Below, piece by piece: positions 11,355 to 21,679 of a stretch of DNA of 64,000 nucleotides (its first letter is position 1; the number at the start of each line of letters is the position of its first letter). The DNA is taken from NCBI GenBank assembly GCA_032716605.1, contig CM064519.1, positions 28,413,943 to 28,477,942 on the forward strand, given 5' to 3'. This DNA comes from Paralithodes platypus (Eukaryota; Arthropoda; Malacostraca; Decapoda; Lithodidae). The position numbers were made by a program, and so were the translations under genes. Under the pieces are notes generated by a model. That model was given only the letters and a program-made list of their open reading frames with translations, was not told the origin of the DNA and searched no databases.

Positions 11355-11683
11355 GGGGGGATTTCCACTTGGAATTTTGTTTTTCTGGACTCCTTTCTCC
11401 CTCATGTTTAGTCCCATTGCTTTTGAGATTCTAAGACGTTCGCCCCATTAGTTAGGCGATTTTAAGAGCATTCGCCCCATTTCTGTCAATTTTAAGACTT
11501 TTCGTGCCATTTAGGTGTCTATTTTTTCCTGACGAGCGAAAGCGAGCCTGTAATTTAAGAGGTACCGGCCTTCGGCCGGGAAATGTTTCTACCGAAAAAT
11601 ATACAAATTTATCTTGAAAGGGGGCTTAGGGAGTGATATTTTAAGCTTGATGGAGGTCTAGGGAACAAACTAAAAACCTCCCC
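11355..11683. mobile_element. TTAA MITE family P1, copy 1 (329 bp)
   Basis: Flanked by TTAA at 11351-11354 and 11684-11687. The ends are inverted (GGGGGGATTT and AAAACCTCCCC). The interior has a hairpin CCGGCCTTCGGCCGG and the block GAGCGAAAGCGAGCCTG. Copies lie at 16497-16824 and 23938-24249, with a diverged one near 12272-12600. TTAA targets are the signature of piggyBac transposases. Confidence 0.8.
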
Positions 11684-11689
11684 TTAACC

Positions 11690-11718
11690 CAACCTAACCA
11701 AAACCTAACCTAACCTAG
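11690..11718. repeat. Short interstitial TTAGG-type repeat
   Basis: Imperfect run of CCTAA pentamers next to the P1 MITE; a similar run lies at 41289-41309. TTAGG is the arthropod telomere unit. These are too short to be telomere ends. Confidence 0.5.
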
Positions 11719-12271
11719 TATATTAGTGGACTATTTATGCATGTAAAACTTAAAAATATATTGTAACATTACCAAATTATTGAGGTATAAATACATGTCC
11801 ACCCGCTACACAGGATTATACCCCAACTTCACATCTAAACTCAATGAAATCAACAAATACATGCGGCACTCAGAGGACTCGAACCTAGGACACTCACATT
11901 GAAATTCAGTGCACCTATGCATTACGCACTGGGAAAAAGACAGTTTCTAAATATACACACATATAATAATAATGCTAACACAAACAAATTATGGTCAACA
12001 TTGAAGAGACTAAGTTATTTTTGTCGTTTTGTTAGGTTAGGTTAAAAGGCTGTCCGGGGTCTCTTCAATTTTTACCCAAATTATACAGTATACAGTATAC
12101 TTGGCTGATTGAGATATATTTTAACAATGTATTTTTGTCTTTTACAGATGTCGAACGATGATGGAAACCCCAACCAGACCACTCAACCAGTCTACCACGG
12201 CAACAATATCCTTTAATCCTAACCATCCTTTCCCACTGTGTTCTCTGTAAAGGGAAGTTTGATTTTGATTT
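11719..12271. other. Non-coding stretch, no gene seen
   Basis: AT-rich DNA without terminal repeats or a convincing coding region. Confidence 0.4.
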
Positions 12272-12600
12272 TTTATATATATATTTTTTTTCGTCCCAAG
12301 ACCTTCAGTCAACCTTAAATAAAATGCCTTGCCCCTTTGAGATAATTTTGTACATTTTTCGATAGAAAAATGTACCAACCGAAATAATAATAATAATAAT
12401 AATACTAATACTAATAATAATAAAGCCAGTTTCTCATTAATTCCAGGCTCGCTAGCGCTCGCCAGGATTTTTTTTTAGATCGCTATATGGCACAGGTCTT
12501 TAGTGCCAAACTAGAAGGTGAACTTCTTCGTCTCAAAATAACCTGGGCTAAACATGAGGGAGAAAGGGGCCGGAGCAAACTTCCATTTAATCCTACCCAT
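12272..12600. mobile_element. TTAA MITE family P1, diverged copy
   Basis: Shares the family blocks TTTTTCGATAGAAAAATGT, GGCTCGCTAGCGCTCGCCAG and GGCTAAACATGAGGGAGAAA with copies 1-3, in the orientation of copy 2. The ends are degraded. An (AAT/ACT)n microsatellite at 12384-12424 has grown inside it. Confidence 0.65.
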
Positions 12601-13014
12601 CCCCCCCCCCGCCCCTTTCCTTCCATTGTCCTTGTCACCACCTAAACCACCTCCCTTCTACTAACATGTGTATAGACATTACGTTATAGGCGGCAAATTT
12701 AAGGTAAGATCCTATTTTAATACATTTCAGTGTAAATTATATACTTATTGTTTTGCAATAATTTATATATAAATAAATCTGGTATATATATTTTTTTTAC
12801 ATTTGCTATAACTATAATATTTCCAATAACGTAACATAATTTTTGTATAATGAAATATAATATAATTAATCCATGCACTAATCTTTTTCTCATATATCGT
12901 CGTTGGCTTCGAATTAGACAAGGTTTCTGGTAGGGATGATGGGGGGGGGGGGGGAGTGGATAGAGGGGGGTAGCTCTAGTTAGTTCAAGGGGTAGGGATA
13001 GGTAGGAGTCTGTT
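12601..13014. other. Non-coding stretch with homopolymer runs
   Basis: Holds C and G runs (12600-12614, 12941-12954) and AT-rich sequence. No gene is seen. Confidence 0.4.
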
Positions 13015-13262
13015 CTAGCGACCTCGCTGGTGTAGTGACTAGCGTCTCGGACTTCCACCCAGAAGGCCCGGGATCGCGCCCACGCTCGGCGCATTAAAGA
13101 TTTTTCACAAGCACTGAGTCGTTACCATCCCTCATGAGCAAGGGGATGGGGTAGTAGTACAGGACCCCAATGGAAATACGCCTAATCGGCCTTATTGGGC
13201 TATCCTTAGCTGGCTTAGCATGCGCTAGCTTTAAGAACTATTATTATTATTATTATTATTAT
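13015..13262 (+). mobile_element. tRNA-derived SINE with (ATT)n tail
   Basis: The head resembles a tRNA gene: an A-box-like block TGGTGTAGTGACTAGCG at 13028-13044 and a decayed B box GGGATCGCGCC at 13070-13080. A body of about 140 bp and a tail of ATT repeats at 13238-13262 follow. This is the standard layout of an RNA polymerase III-transcribed SINE. The tRNA of origin is not certain; the head is Glu/Asp-like. Confidence 0.75.
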
Positions 13263-14086
13263 ATTGGTTAGGTGTTGCTCTATTCGGTTCCCTGAGGAGG
13301 TTGGTTAGCCGTCTGTTAGAGGTTTGCAGTGGCGTATCTAGGGTGGGGCAGGTAGGGCACGTGTCATGGGCACCACTTGAAGGGGGGCGCCAAATAGTTT
13401 TTTTTTTTTTTTTTTTTTTAGTAATAACCTAAAATATATTAACTTAACCTAACCAGGGTATTTAACTATAGTGCAAATATAATATCAAGTATTATGCCTA
13501 AATACCTATCCTATCCATTCGTCATTAATATAATTATATAATAGGCTATGATGAATAATAACGCCATAACGTGTTTTTATAATTATGTACAGTTACTACA
13601 GTAATCACAGTAGGCTATATATTTTAAATACAATTACATTTTAGCCTTTTAGGCAACGAATTCCTGCAAGCCATTGCCTAAATATATCAATAGACAATAG
13701 TTAAGTTATCCCTCTAAATATTTTCGGGGTGGTTTTCTTTAGTTACCGGTATTATATTTTATGCAACGTTGAATGGTGTATATATGTATTGATATTCTGG
13801 ATTATTTCTCATTTGACTGATTAGTTAATAGTAAAATATTGTTAGTACTTCGAAATTTACTTTATAAGAGACCCACAAGAAAATCAGGATATAGGCTATT
13901 TATAACTTTAAGCATTCTCGAATGCTAGCGCCAAGCGAACGTTTATTGTTGATAAACAAAACGGGCAGGGACAGGCAAAGGTACGAAATATATGCATTTA
14001 TTACTCTATAATCTGTTTAATTTTATCTGACGGTAAATTGAATATAATATTCCTTATTTCAGACTCTCAGAGCAGTATGTAAGATC

Positions 14087-14698
14087 ATGAAACCGTTCCT
14101 AGCGAAGAAGGAAAGTGGTTTAGGAGATGCTGGATTAACAGCCAAGGAGGAAATGGAAAGAGTCATGAAGGGAACACTCGACCGTCTTCACAGAGAAATG
14201 GATGAAAGGTTCGCTCGTTTGCACGACACTGACGCCAAGTTTGGGTTCCTTCTCGATGTCAAGAAACCGTGTTATGGCAGCGACAGTGACAGTAACGACC
14301 TAAAGAAGTGTGAAAATTTGGGTGAATTGTACAGTTCTGATGTTGATGGACAGCAGCTATATGAAGAAATTTTTGACTGCAGAATGTTGCTATCAAGTCG
14401 GGCCAACATGAAAATATCAAGACCTGAAGAGCTTCTTGAATTTATTGTTCAGTATGGAGATGAGAGTGTCTTCCCCAATCTTCGCATTGCTATGCAGATA
14501 ATGCTAACCATCGCCAGTTGTGAGAGATCATTCAGCAAATTAAAGATAATACTTTCTTACTTGAGAGCCTCCATGGGTCAAGGCAGACTTTGTGATCTTG
14601 CTCTGCTCAGTGTAGAAAGAGAAGAAACTGAAACAACTGACTTTGAGGACATCATAGACCAATTTGCATCAGTAAAAGCAAGGAAAGTGCAGTTGTGA
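14087..14698 (+). pseudogene. hAT transposase C-terminal (dimerisation) region
   Basis: This 203-residue open frame ends with the hAT C-terminal dimerisation signature: a hydrophobic stretch, then IASCERSFSKLKIILSYLR and LCDLALLSVERE near residues 145-185. The RNase-H-like catalytic core and BED finger that should precede it are absent. A plausible splice acceptor (CCTTATTTCAG) lies just upstream at about 14050-14063, so it may be a last exon. Its place between perfect hAT ends fixes its origin. It cannot act as a transposase alone. Confidence 0.8.
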
Positions 14699-14917
14699 TT
14701 TTCATATACAGTATCAGTAGATGTCAGTCTGTCAGATGTCAGATGTAGTGCAATAATTTTTTAATTAAACTGTTAACGAGATTGACTTATTCGATTTTTT
14801 ATCCTGATTCAGTGATTATATGGATTTATGAAATCTAAAAGATAGGTGTCAGATGATTGAACAGGGTCTTAAAAAAAGTATAATACAATCCAAACAAGAA
14901 ATAGGGTGGTCAGTATG

Positions 14918-15400
14918 GAAGTGAAGAAGTCCTTGCATGACTGTGGTAATCCCGACACTGACTTACGGAAGCGAAGCATGGACGTTGGTTGAGAGACTCA
15001 GACCAAGAGTGAGAGCAGTGGAAATGAATTACTTAAGGAGTGTGTGTGGAATTACATGGAGGGATAGACAGACTAATGAGGAAGTAAAAAGGAGGTCTGG
15101 TGTGGAGGTAGATGTGCTGGAAAGTGTGAAAAGGAACAACTTGAGATGGTTCGGCCATATGGAACGTATGGAAAGCGAGAGAATGACTAAGAGGGTGTAC
15201 GAGAGCGAGGTGGAGGGACAGAGAGGGAGAGGTAGACCGAATATGAGGTGGAAGGATGGAGTGAGGAACTACATGAACGAAGGCGGTGCTGGTTGGGGGG
15301 AGGGGCATCGACTGACTGGGGACAGAGGTGCATGGGGGCGGTTCGTTCGTGGCCACCCCTTCGGGGATCACAGCGTCAGGCAATAGATAGATAGATAGAA
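14918..15400 (+). pseudogene. RTE-type LINE, C-terminal fragment with (TAGA)n tail
   Basis: The translation contains LTYGSEAWTLVERLRPRV, MNYLRSVCGITWRD, NNLRWFGHMERM and GRGRPNMRWKDGVRN. This is the conserved tail after the reverse transcriptase in RTE-like LINEs. The frame is open from 14937 to a stop at 15384-15386, with the thread starting a little earlier in another frame. A run of TAGA repeats follows at once, the usual short-repeat 3' tail. It is a dead-on-arrival, 5'-truncated insertion into the hAT element. Confidence 0.8.
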
Positions 15401-15715
15401 CCTAAACCAAACAATGAACCTAACACATACACACACACACACATTATATATATATATATATATATATAGCCTACTGGTATATCATTCATTATTTAGTGTT
15501 TCAATTACCTAAATATAGCTTTGAATATGGCTTTAAAATGCTCCTAGAATTGCTCATATTTCAAAAAAAATCTGGGGGGGGGGGGGGGGGCTTACAGCGC
15601 CCCTCCGAACCCCCCAGCTGGAGAGGCTCGCTGCACTCGCCCCACGCCACCGGGAGGCGCAATTCCAGTCCTTGCCCTAGGCGCTATCTACCCTAGATAC
15701 GCCCCTGGAGGTTTG

Positions 15716-16266
15716 GGTAGAAGCTTAGTTAGTTAGTTAGTTAGTTAGTTAGATTTAGTTAGTATGGGGTTACAATGGTTTGTTTTCTGTTGGTTGAAAT
15801 CCGGCCGGTGCATTTCTGGTCGTCTGTTCGTTGGTTGTGAAGGTTGCAGGTTTTCAGATGATGTGGTGGCTTGCACACCTGATGTGGCAGCTTACAGACC
15901 TGATGTGGCAGTTTGCAGACCCGCTGTGGCCGATTTGCAGACCGATGTTGTTGCTGGCAGAACGGCGCTCCTGTAATAATTAAATATTTTATCAACAGGA
16001 ATGAGCTGGATGGCCCGACGGAAGAGGAACAACGGTGAAATAAGGTATGGCAGAGAAGCTATGACTAATGCAACTTTAAATCTTCCCAACAGGTTAGAGA
16101 TGGGAGGACCGTCGCGATCTTACCCGACCCTGCCCAACCCAAGACGACCCGATACTCCAGGCATCACGACCACCTTGACTATGGTTGAGATATAATATTT
16201 TTTTTTTTTTTTTTTTTGCAAACATATTTATGAATTGATAAATTTTGAAAATCTGCATTATATCAG
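15716..16266. other. Non-coding stretch with (TTAG)n and imperfect short repeats
   Basis: (TTAG)n runs at about 15724-15757. An imperfect ~18-bp unit (TGATGTGGCAGCTTACAGACC-like) repeats at about 15860-15950. A poly-T tract lies at 16197-16217. No gene is seen. Confidence 0.45.
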
Positions 16267-16492
16267 AATTGACCACTTGTGAGTTTCAGGCTATAAGGAA
16301 GTTTGGGCAGTATACAAAGTTATTAAACAGAAATGCAGTGATGTAGGTTTTTGATGGATAGAAAGTACGGTGAATTTGGTTTTATGTGTTTATATATGCA
16401 ATACAACTCATATTTTAGCTCTTAATTCTGTTAAATGTCGATATAAAAAACTCAACTTCCTTATAGCTTGAAACTCGCAAGTGGTCAATTCC
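16267..16492. mobile_element. Short inverted-repeat MITE, copy 1 (~226 bp)
   Basis: The ends are inverted copies of about 38 bp beginning AATTGACCACTTG and containing TTTCAGGCTATAAGGAAG. The second copy of the family is at 51602-51829, in the opposite orientation. It ends just left of a P1 MITE. The target duplication is not clear. Confidence 0.75.
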
Positions 16493-16496
16493 TTGA

Positions 16497-16824
16497 GGGG
16501 AGATTTTTAGTTTGGTCCCTGGATATCCTTCAAGCTTAAGATTACACCCCCTTGAGCCCCTTTCAAGATAAATTTGTAAACTTTTCGGTAGAAAAATGTC
16601 CCGGCTGAAAGCCGGTTCCTCTTAAATTACAGGCTCGCTATCGCTCGCCAGGATAAAATAAACACCTAAATGGCACGAAAGGTCTTAAAATTGACAGAAA
16701 TGGGTTGAAAGTTCTTAAAATCGTCAAAATAATGGGGCAAACGTCTTAAAATTAGAAAAACAATGGGGCTAAACATGAAGGAGAAAGGAGTCAAGAAAAA
16801 AATCCCTTAAGTGGAAATCTCCCC
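16497..16824. mobile_element. TTAA MITE family P1, copy 2 (328 bp)
   Basis: Reverse orientation of copy 1. The right TTAA (16825-16828) is shared with the start of the foldback element at 16829. The left site has decayed to TTGA (16493-16496). Ends GGGGAGATTT and AAATCTCCCC. Confidence 0.85.
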
Positions 16825-16951
16825 TTAACCCGGGAACTGCGGGAAGACTCTTAAGAGTTCCCCCGGCGGACTGTGGGAAGACTCTTAAGAGTTCCCCCGG
16901 CGGACTGCGGGAAGACTCTTTAAGAGTCAGAGAAAAAAAAATCAACTTTAA

Positions 16952-17418
16952 CCCTCCAGCCCCGGCTACGCATTACATAAATATTCCCCGAAACCCGGGT
17001 GTTTTGGCCGAAAAACGTCTAGGCTAGGCTACCGTATCTTTGTTATTCTGACTGCTTCCCGCATTCCCGCGCATCCCCAAGCGTAGCTGTGTAATGGTGT
17101 TAAGTAGAGCTCTCTAAGTCAACTGGTTCAGTTGTGATGATGATTTCATTGGAGATAACTTTATGGCAAAAACAGCCACTTTACACTACTTTTCGATACT
17201 TAACAACAACATACAGGCACACACGAACAAGCGACGCTCTCCTTCTTGTGGCCGGAGATGCGGGGCGTCGGTCCAGCCGGCTGTTGTTTACATGCGTCGG
17301 ACCGACACCTCGCACACCAAGCTCACAGGCTTTCAACCACTGGGCGTTGAAGAGCCCTTCCGGGCAGCTAGTGTATGCTTTTTTATGGGCGTTCAAGAGC
17401 CCTTCCGGGAACAGAGGG
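16952..17418. mobile_element. piggyBac-derived MITE, 467 bp
   Basis: TTAA lies at 16948-16951 and 17419-17422. The left end CCCTCCAGCCCCGG matches the left end of the autonomous element at 17423. The right end carries two copies of GGGCGTT(G/C)AAGAGCCC followed by TTCCGGG, as does the right end of the autonomous element at 21797-21872. It is therefore an internally deleted relative sharing its right TTAA with that element. Confidence 0.75.
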
Positions 17419-17827
17419 TTAACCCTCCAGCCCCGGGGGCTATAGCTTACGACTGTGCTCCGGTACCGGGTGTTTTGACGATCTTTGGCCTATGTTAACT
17501 ACTCTGTAAGTCAATGAATATGTCATGTAATGTTGTGAATAAAAAAGAATAATGTTCCACAAACCTTCCTCTGTCGAATGGCGTTGAGTTGAGGTCTCTA
17601 GCCCCTCTGGTTGCATAATGGTGAGCGCGGGAAGACGAGTGCTTTTCGGCGGAAAATTCTTCCCGCGTTCGGACGCGTCGCCTCGGCCATGGCTACGACG
17701 CACCTAGCCGCTCGCCGCGCCAAAGTATTTATCTCCCTTAGACGATTTTAGTGTTTGATATTGAGAATGTGATGTTTATTTGATATTTTCTAGTTATTTT
17801 GAGGCCAATTATATAAAATATGTTTAT

Positions 17828-18520
17828 TAGGGTATCACTGTCACTGATATTGCTAATTTTCACTCGATACCGTACATTTTATTAGTAATTGAGGTAGCTT
17901 ATTGTTGTATTAGGCACTGATTATTCGTTATCACAGGTGTTTATTATACTTTGGCCATCAAATATTAGGTCTTGTGTCACTTTCACTTTGACAAATATGC
18001 TTTAGAGAGTGTCACTGTCACTGATAATGCTCATTTTCACTCGATACCGTACATTTTATTAGTAATTGAGGTAGGTTATTGTTGTATTAGGCACTGATTA
18101 TTCGTTATCACAGGTGTTTATTATACTTTGGCCATCAAATATTAGGTCTTGTGTCACTTTCACTTTGACAAATATGCTTTAGAGAGTGTCACTGTCACTG
18201 ATAATGCTCATTTTCACTCGATACCGTACATTTTATTAGTAATTGAGGTAGGTTATTGTTGTATTAGGCACTGATTATTCGTTATCACAGGTGTTTATTA
18301 TACTTTGGCCATCAAATATTAGGTCTTGTGTCACTTTCACTTTGACAAATATGCTTTAGAGAGTGTCACTGTCACTGATAATGCTCATTTTCACTCGATA
18401 CCGTACATTTTATTAGTAATTGAGGTAGGTTATTGTTGTATTAGGCACTGATTATTCGTTATCACAGGTGTTTATTATACTTTGGCCATCAAATATTAGG
18501 TCTTGTGTCACTTTCACTTA
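17828..18520. repeat. Tandem array, 177-bp period, about four units
   Basis: The block CTTTAGAGAGTGTCACTGTC recurs at exactly 177-bp steps (TTTAGAGAG starts at 18001, 18178 and 18355). The unit also contains TCACTCGATACCGTACA and ATCAAATATTAGGTCTTG. The later units are almost identical; the first is slightly diverged. The array lies between the transposase 3' end and the left end of the piggyBac element. Confidence 0.9.
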
Positions 18521-18767
18521 GTTATATGATTTGTAAACGTTTTATATACAATTTATTGTGTCTTTTTTCACTGATTTATATATTTCTATAGGTTCTAATC
18601 ATATGAATGTCACTTGGTATATACATATGTGTCACTTTCACATATTATTATGGTGTAATTGTATTTGTATCAATGTTCTCATAATACTGTACATGACTTT
18701 TGTATTACAATACATTGGTTTTCTTCCACTTTTTGCCTATATATAATTATAGTGTACATATTGTCAT

Positions 18768-18773
18768 TTTATT
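18768..18773 (-). terminator. Polyadenylation signal AATAAA of the piggyBac transposase
   Basis: AATAAA on the minus strand lies about 20 bases after the stop codon at 18794. The close spacing is usual for compact transposons. Confidence 0.6.
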
Positions 18774-18793
18774 TGGCAATTTCAGTATGATTA

Positions 18794-21679
18794 TTAGAAC
18801 TCCAGCTTGGAGTGGTAATCAAAGAAGCAATCTACAGCACAGAGTGCCACCTTGCACTCCACACACTCCAGGGTTGACTTTTTACCTGACCTCGGCTTCA
18901 CCCTGCTGTTGTAGCAGACATGGCACCGCTTCTGCTGTGTTCTTCCGGATTCATTCTGAGGCAGGGAACCAAGCCTGTGCCTAATCAAGTATTGAGCAGA
19001 CTGCAAGCGGTCAATAACGGCGGGCCCAGGATGTGCCACTGCCCTCTGTGGCATAGCATACTTCTCCAGGAGCTCCGTCAACACCTGCTTTTGGAACCTC
19101 CGCAGGCTATTGAACTTCATGGGTGTGTTCACATTCCGAAGCTTGTATATGTTGTAGGCATTCAGAACTGACATGTCCACCATATGCAGAAAGAACTTTT
19201 TGTACCATCTGCACGAGGTACGCAGGCAGTCAATGAAGCCTATCTGCATGTCGGACTTGTCCACCAGCCTCATGTTGATGTTGTAGTCCAGGACAGCATC
19301 GGGCTTGGTCACCCTGGCCTGGGTGCGGCGATCCACCTTGCCAGTCTCCACCATTTCCCCCTTGTGGATGGTGGTCAGGAGGTTGACCTTCCGCTGGTCG
19401 TGCCAGTGGATAGCCAGAATGGGCCCCGACTTCTTCTTGAACACATCACCTTTTTTGGTCTTTGGAGGGAAAGGTGGCATGCCCTTCCTTTTCCCTCGTA
19501 CTGTGCCTACAGTCCCCGTCTTGCGCTCATGCAGGTACTGTGAGAGAGTGGGGGACGTGTAATAATTGTCCGTGTAGAGGACGTGATTCTTATGAAAGTA
19601 GCGGTCCATCATGGCTTGCACCACTGCTCCGCCAAAGCCAATGAGGGGGTCCACAAGCAAGTCCCCTTCCTTCCCGCTGTAGACCAGGAAGTCCAGGACA
19701 TAGCCAGTTTGGCAGTCGCACAGCACAAAGAATTTTATGCCAAAGCGATGTCTTTTTGAGGGGATGTACTGCCGGAAGCTGAGTTTTCCCCGGAACAGCA
19801 CAAGAGACTCGTCAATGACGACCTTGCGGAAGGGCTTGAAGTAGGAGGTGAAGCGTTCTCGCATCATCTCATACAACGTCCTAATCTTCCACAGTTTGTC
19901 TGGGAGGTGGACGTCAAGGTTGGTGACAAGATGGAGCGCTGCGAGGATATCAAGGTACCGGTCGCGAGACATATATTTCCCGAAGGCAGGGGTGGATATC
20001 AGATCATTGGTGATCCAATAGTCAGGCAACCTATGCTTCTTGACATGAGGCATTAGCATGGTGAGTGCCAGGAACACCATGAACTCTTTATGAGTCACTG
20101 GGGTCCACTGCCTCATGTGGCCCTTGGTCACCTTTCCCAAAAAGTGGACCTGGAATTGGTGCTGCTTATTTGTCTCTTTGACAACATAGCCTACCACCTC
20201 CTCATCAAAGAAGGCCTCAAACAGTTCGTGTGGTGGAGCATTGGGGCCTGCAGGAAAATTGGGGGTAACGCCTGAACCCTCCAGTACCTCATCAAAAGCT
20301 GGCACATCAGGGTTGTATGCATCCTCATCAACTACGTCTTGCCACTGAAAAACGTAGAATGGGTCTTGTCTACGCTGACGAGGAGCTCCAGCTGGTGGCC
20401 CAGCACGCCCACGGCCAACTCGGGAGGCGCGCGCCCTAGGGCGGCGAGGGCGGCGGCCAGGGCGGTGGGCAGCACGACGGGCAGCACGACGCCGGGCCAA
20501 GCGGATGGGTCGAGGGTCGTCGATGTCCATATAGTCATCGTCAGAGTGGTCATCTTGCCCTGACGGTGGACCTATGTAATCATGGCCAGAGTCTTGAGAG
20601 AGGTGCCCTTCATCATCAGTGGCCCCCACATAATCTGGCGGGGAACCAGTGATGCGTGGGCGGCGTGCGGGTGGGCGAGGTGGGGAAGGAGTGGCAGGTG
20701 AGGCTGTGTCCCCCCGAGGTCCCGGGCTCCTTGGCCTGCGACGAGTGACAGAAAGCAATGTTTCACTGTCACTAGGGCCAGGTATTGGTGATGCGAGCTC
20801 AAAGACTTCTTCAGGAAGACATGTTGAAGGCGGGAGAGGTGGGGAGGACCGTGGGGAAAGTTGCGGGGACGTATGGCTGGGGCCGGCCGGGGTGGACGCC
20901 GCGGGAGCCTCGAACAAAACTCTCTTACTTTTCTTAATTTTCTTGGTATATTTCCTACCTTTCCCCTTTTCGGCAGCAGTATGTCTCCTGTCGGGGGACC
21001 TAGGAGGCAAATAGGCCGAAAGTGTGGGGTCCTCAACCCTTGGCAATGGTGGGGGTGGTGGGGAAGAATGCGGGGCATCCGGGTCATCTTGGGTGGCGTG
21101 GGTAGATAAGGGAGACAATGGCGGACGAGAAGGGTCACCACGCTGACCCTCACTCACAGCCTCATCCTCACCAAGTAGTTTTGCTTGTTCCCTAGCTGCC
21201 GCGGCCGCCTTCTCAAGTATTTTCTGCTTATACAAATGTAGCTTGAAAGGCGATTTACCTGGGGAAGGGCTTGGCGTCGTGTCACTTAAGCGAAATTTGG
21301 TGAGTGACCTTGAACTCTCCCACTCGCTCACTCTCTCAAGTTCACTGTCTTTAGGTAAACCAGCTTCCTCAACAACTGGTACATCACCTTCATCACTCTC
21401 ATCACTGTCATGTTCTCTCGCAAATCCCAGGAATTGCTCTTCTTTATCACTCTCATGGCCATAATCACTCGACTTATAATTACTGGAGTCGTCACTGACT
21501 TCATCATCAACATTATGCTTGGCATCAGCTCGCTCATAAAGTCTCAATGTCGTCTCAATACCTCCGGGAGATAACACATTTAGGCGATGGCGTTGGGGTA
21601 AGGCGCGACGAACAAGCAAGGGCGTCGTAGGAAGCACGGTATCGGACACAGCGGAATCACTATTTGGCGTACTGTCCAT
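18794..21679 (-). CDS. piggyBac family transposase, intact, 961 aa
   Basis: A cut-and-paste DDD transposase acting in the nucleus at TTAA sites. Residues 1-470 are acidic, then proline/serine- and arginine-rich and low-complexity. The DDE_Tnp_1_7 region follows (from about 480). The catalytic aspartates I assign are D623 (VVIDESLVLFRGKLSFRQY), D704 (LYTDNYYTSP) and D807 (NMRLVDKSDMQ). The C-terminus has the cysteine-rich finger of the family (CHVC, CVEC, CAVDC, final H). I chose the ATG at 21679 (MDSTPNSD) because it lies inside the transposon end at 21872 and has A at -3 and G at +4. The frame is open further upstream, but that part crosses the TTAA border. No stop or frameshift is seen. A domesticated gene is less likely, as both ends survive. 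Confidence 0.93.
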   Translation of the reverse strand: MDSTPNSDSAVSDTVLPTTPLLVRRALPQRHRLNVLSPGGIETTLRLYERADAKHNVDDEVSDDSSNYKSSDYGHESDKEEQFLGFAREHDSDESDEGDVPVVEEAGLPKDSELERVSEWESSRSLTKFRLSDTTPSPSPGKSPFKLHLYKQKILEKAAAAAREQAKLLGEDEAVSEGQRGDPSRPPLSPLSTHATQDDPDAPHSSPPPPPLPRVEDPTLSAYLPPRSPDRRHTAAEKGKGRKYTKKIKKSKRVLFEAPAASTPAGPSHTSPQLSPRSSPPLPPSTCLPEEVFELASPIPGPSDSETLLSVTRRRPRSPGPRGDTASPATPSPPRPPARRPRITGSPPDYVGATDDEGHLSQDSGHDYIGPPSGQDDHSDDDYMDIDDPRPIRLARRRAARRAAHRPGRRPRRPRARASRVGRGRAGPPAGAPRQRRQDPFYVFQWQDVVDEDAYNPDVPAFDEVLEGSGVTPNFPAGPNAPPHELFEAFFDEEVVGYVVKETNKQHQFQVHFLGKVTKGHMRQWTPVTHKEFMVFLALTMLMPHVKKHRLPDYWITNDLISTPAFGKYMSRDRYLDILAALHLVTNLDVHLPDKLWKIRTLYEMMRERFTSYFKPFRKVVIDESLVLFRGKLSFRQYIPSKRHRFGIKFFVLCDCQTGYVLDFLVYSGKEGDLLVDPLIGFGGAVVQAMMDRYFHKNHVLYTDNYYTSPTLSQYLHERKTGTVGTVRGKRKGMPPFPPKTKKGDVFKKKSGPILAIHWHDQRKVNLLTTIHKGEMVETGKVDRRTQARVTKPDAVLDYNINMRLVDKSDMQIGFIDCLRTSCRWYKKFFLHMVDMSVLNAYNIYKLRNVNTPMKFNSLRRFQKQVLTELLEKYAMPQRAVAHPGPAVIDRLQSAQYLIRHRLGSLPQNESGRTQQKRCHVCYNSRVKPRSGKKSTLECVECKVALCAVDCFFDYHSKLEF

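Larger units (their letters stand above)
13327..15707 (+). mobile_element. hAT DNA transposon, 2381 bp, perfect 8-bp target duplication
   Basis: Inverted ends CAG(T/G)GGCGTATCTAGGGT are flanked by GAGGTTTG at 13319-13326 and again at 15708-15715. That is the 8-bp duplication expected of hAT elements. The interior holds the C-terminal part of a hAT transposase (14087-14698) and a 5'-truncated RTE LINE fragment (about 14918-15400). The N-terminal part of the transposase is missing or beyond recognition, so this copy is non-autonomous. Confidence 0.9.

Noticed and set aside
11690..11718. Telomere end
   Set aside because: Only a few imperfect CCTAA units, beside a MITE and within continuous sequence.
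17828..18520. CRISPR-like array
   Set aside because: Direct repeats without unique spacers, 177-bp period, eukaryotic transposon context: a tandem satellite-type array.
20639..21153. Long open frames on other frames within the piggyBac gene
   Set aside because: GC-rich shadows of the proline/arginine-rich N-terminal part.
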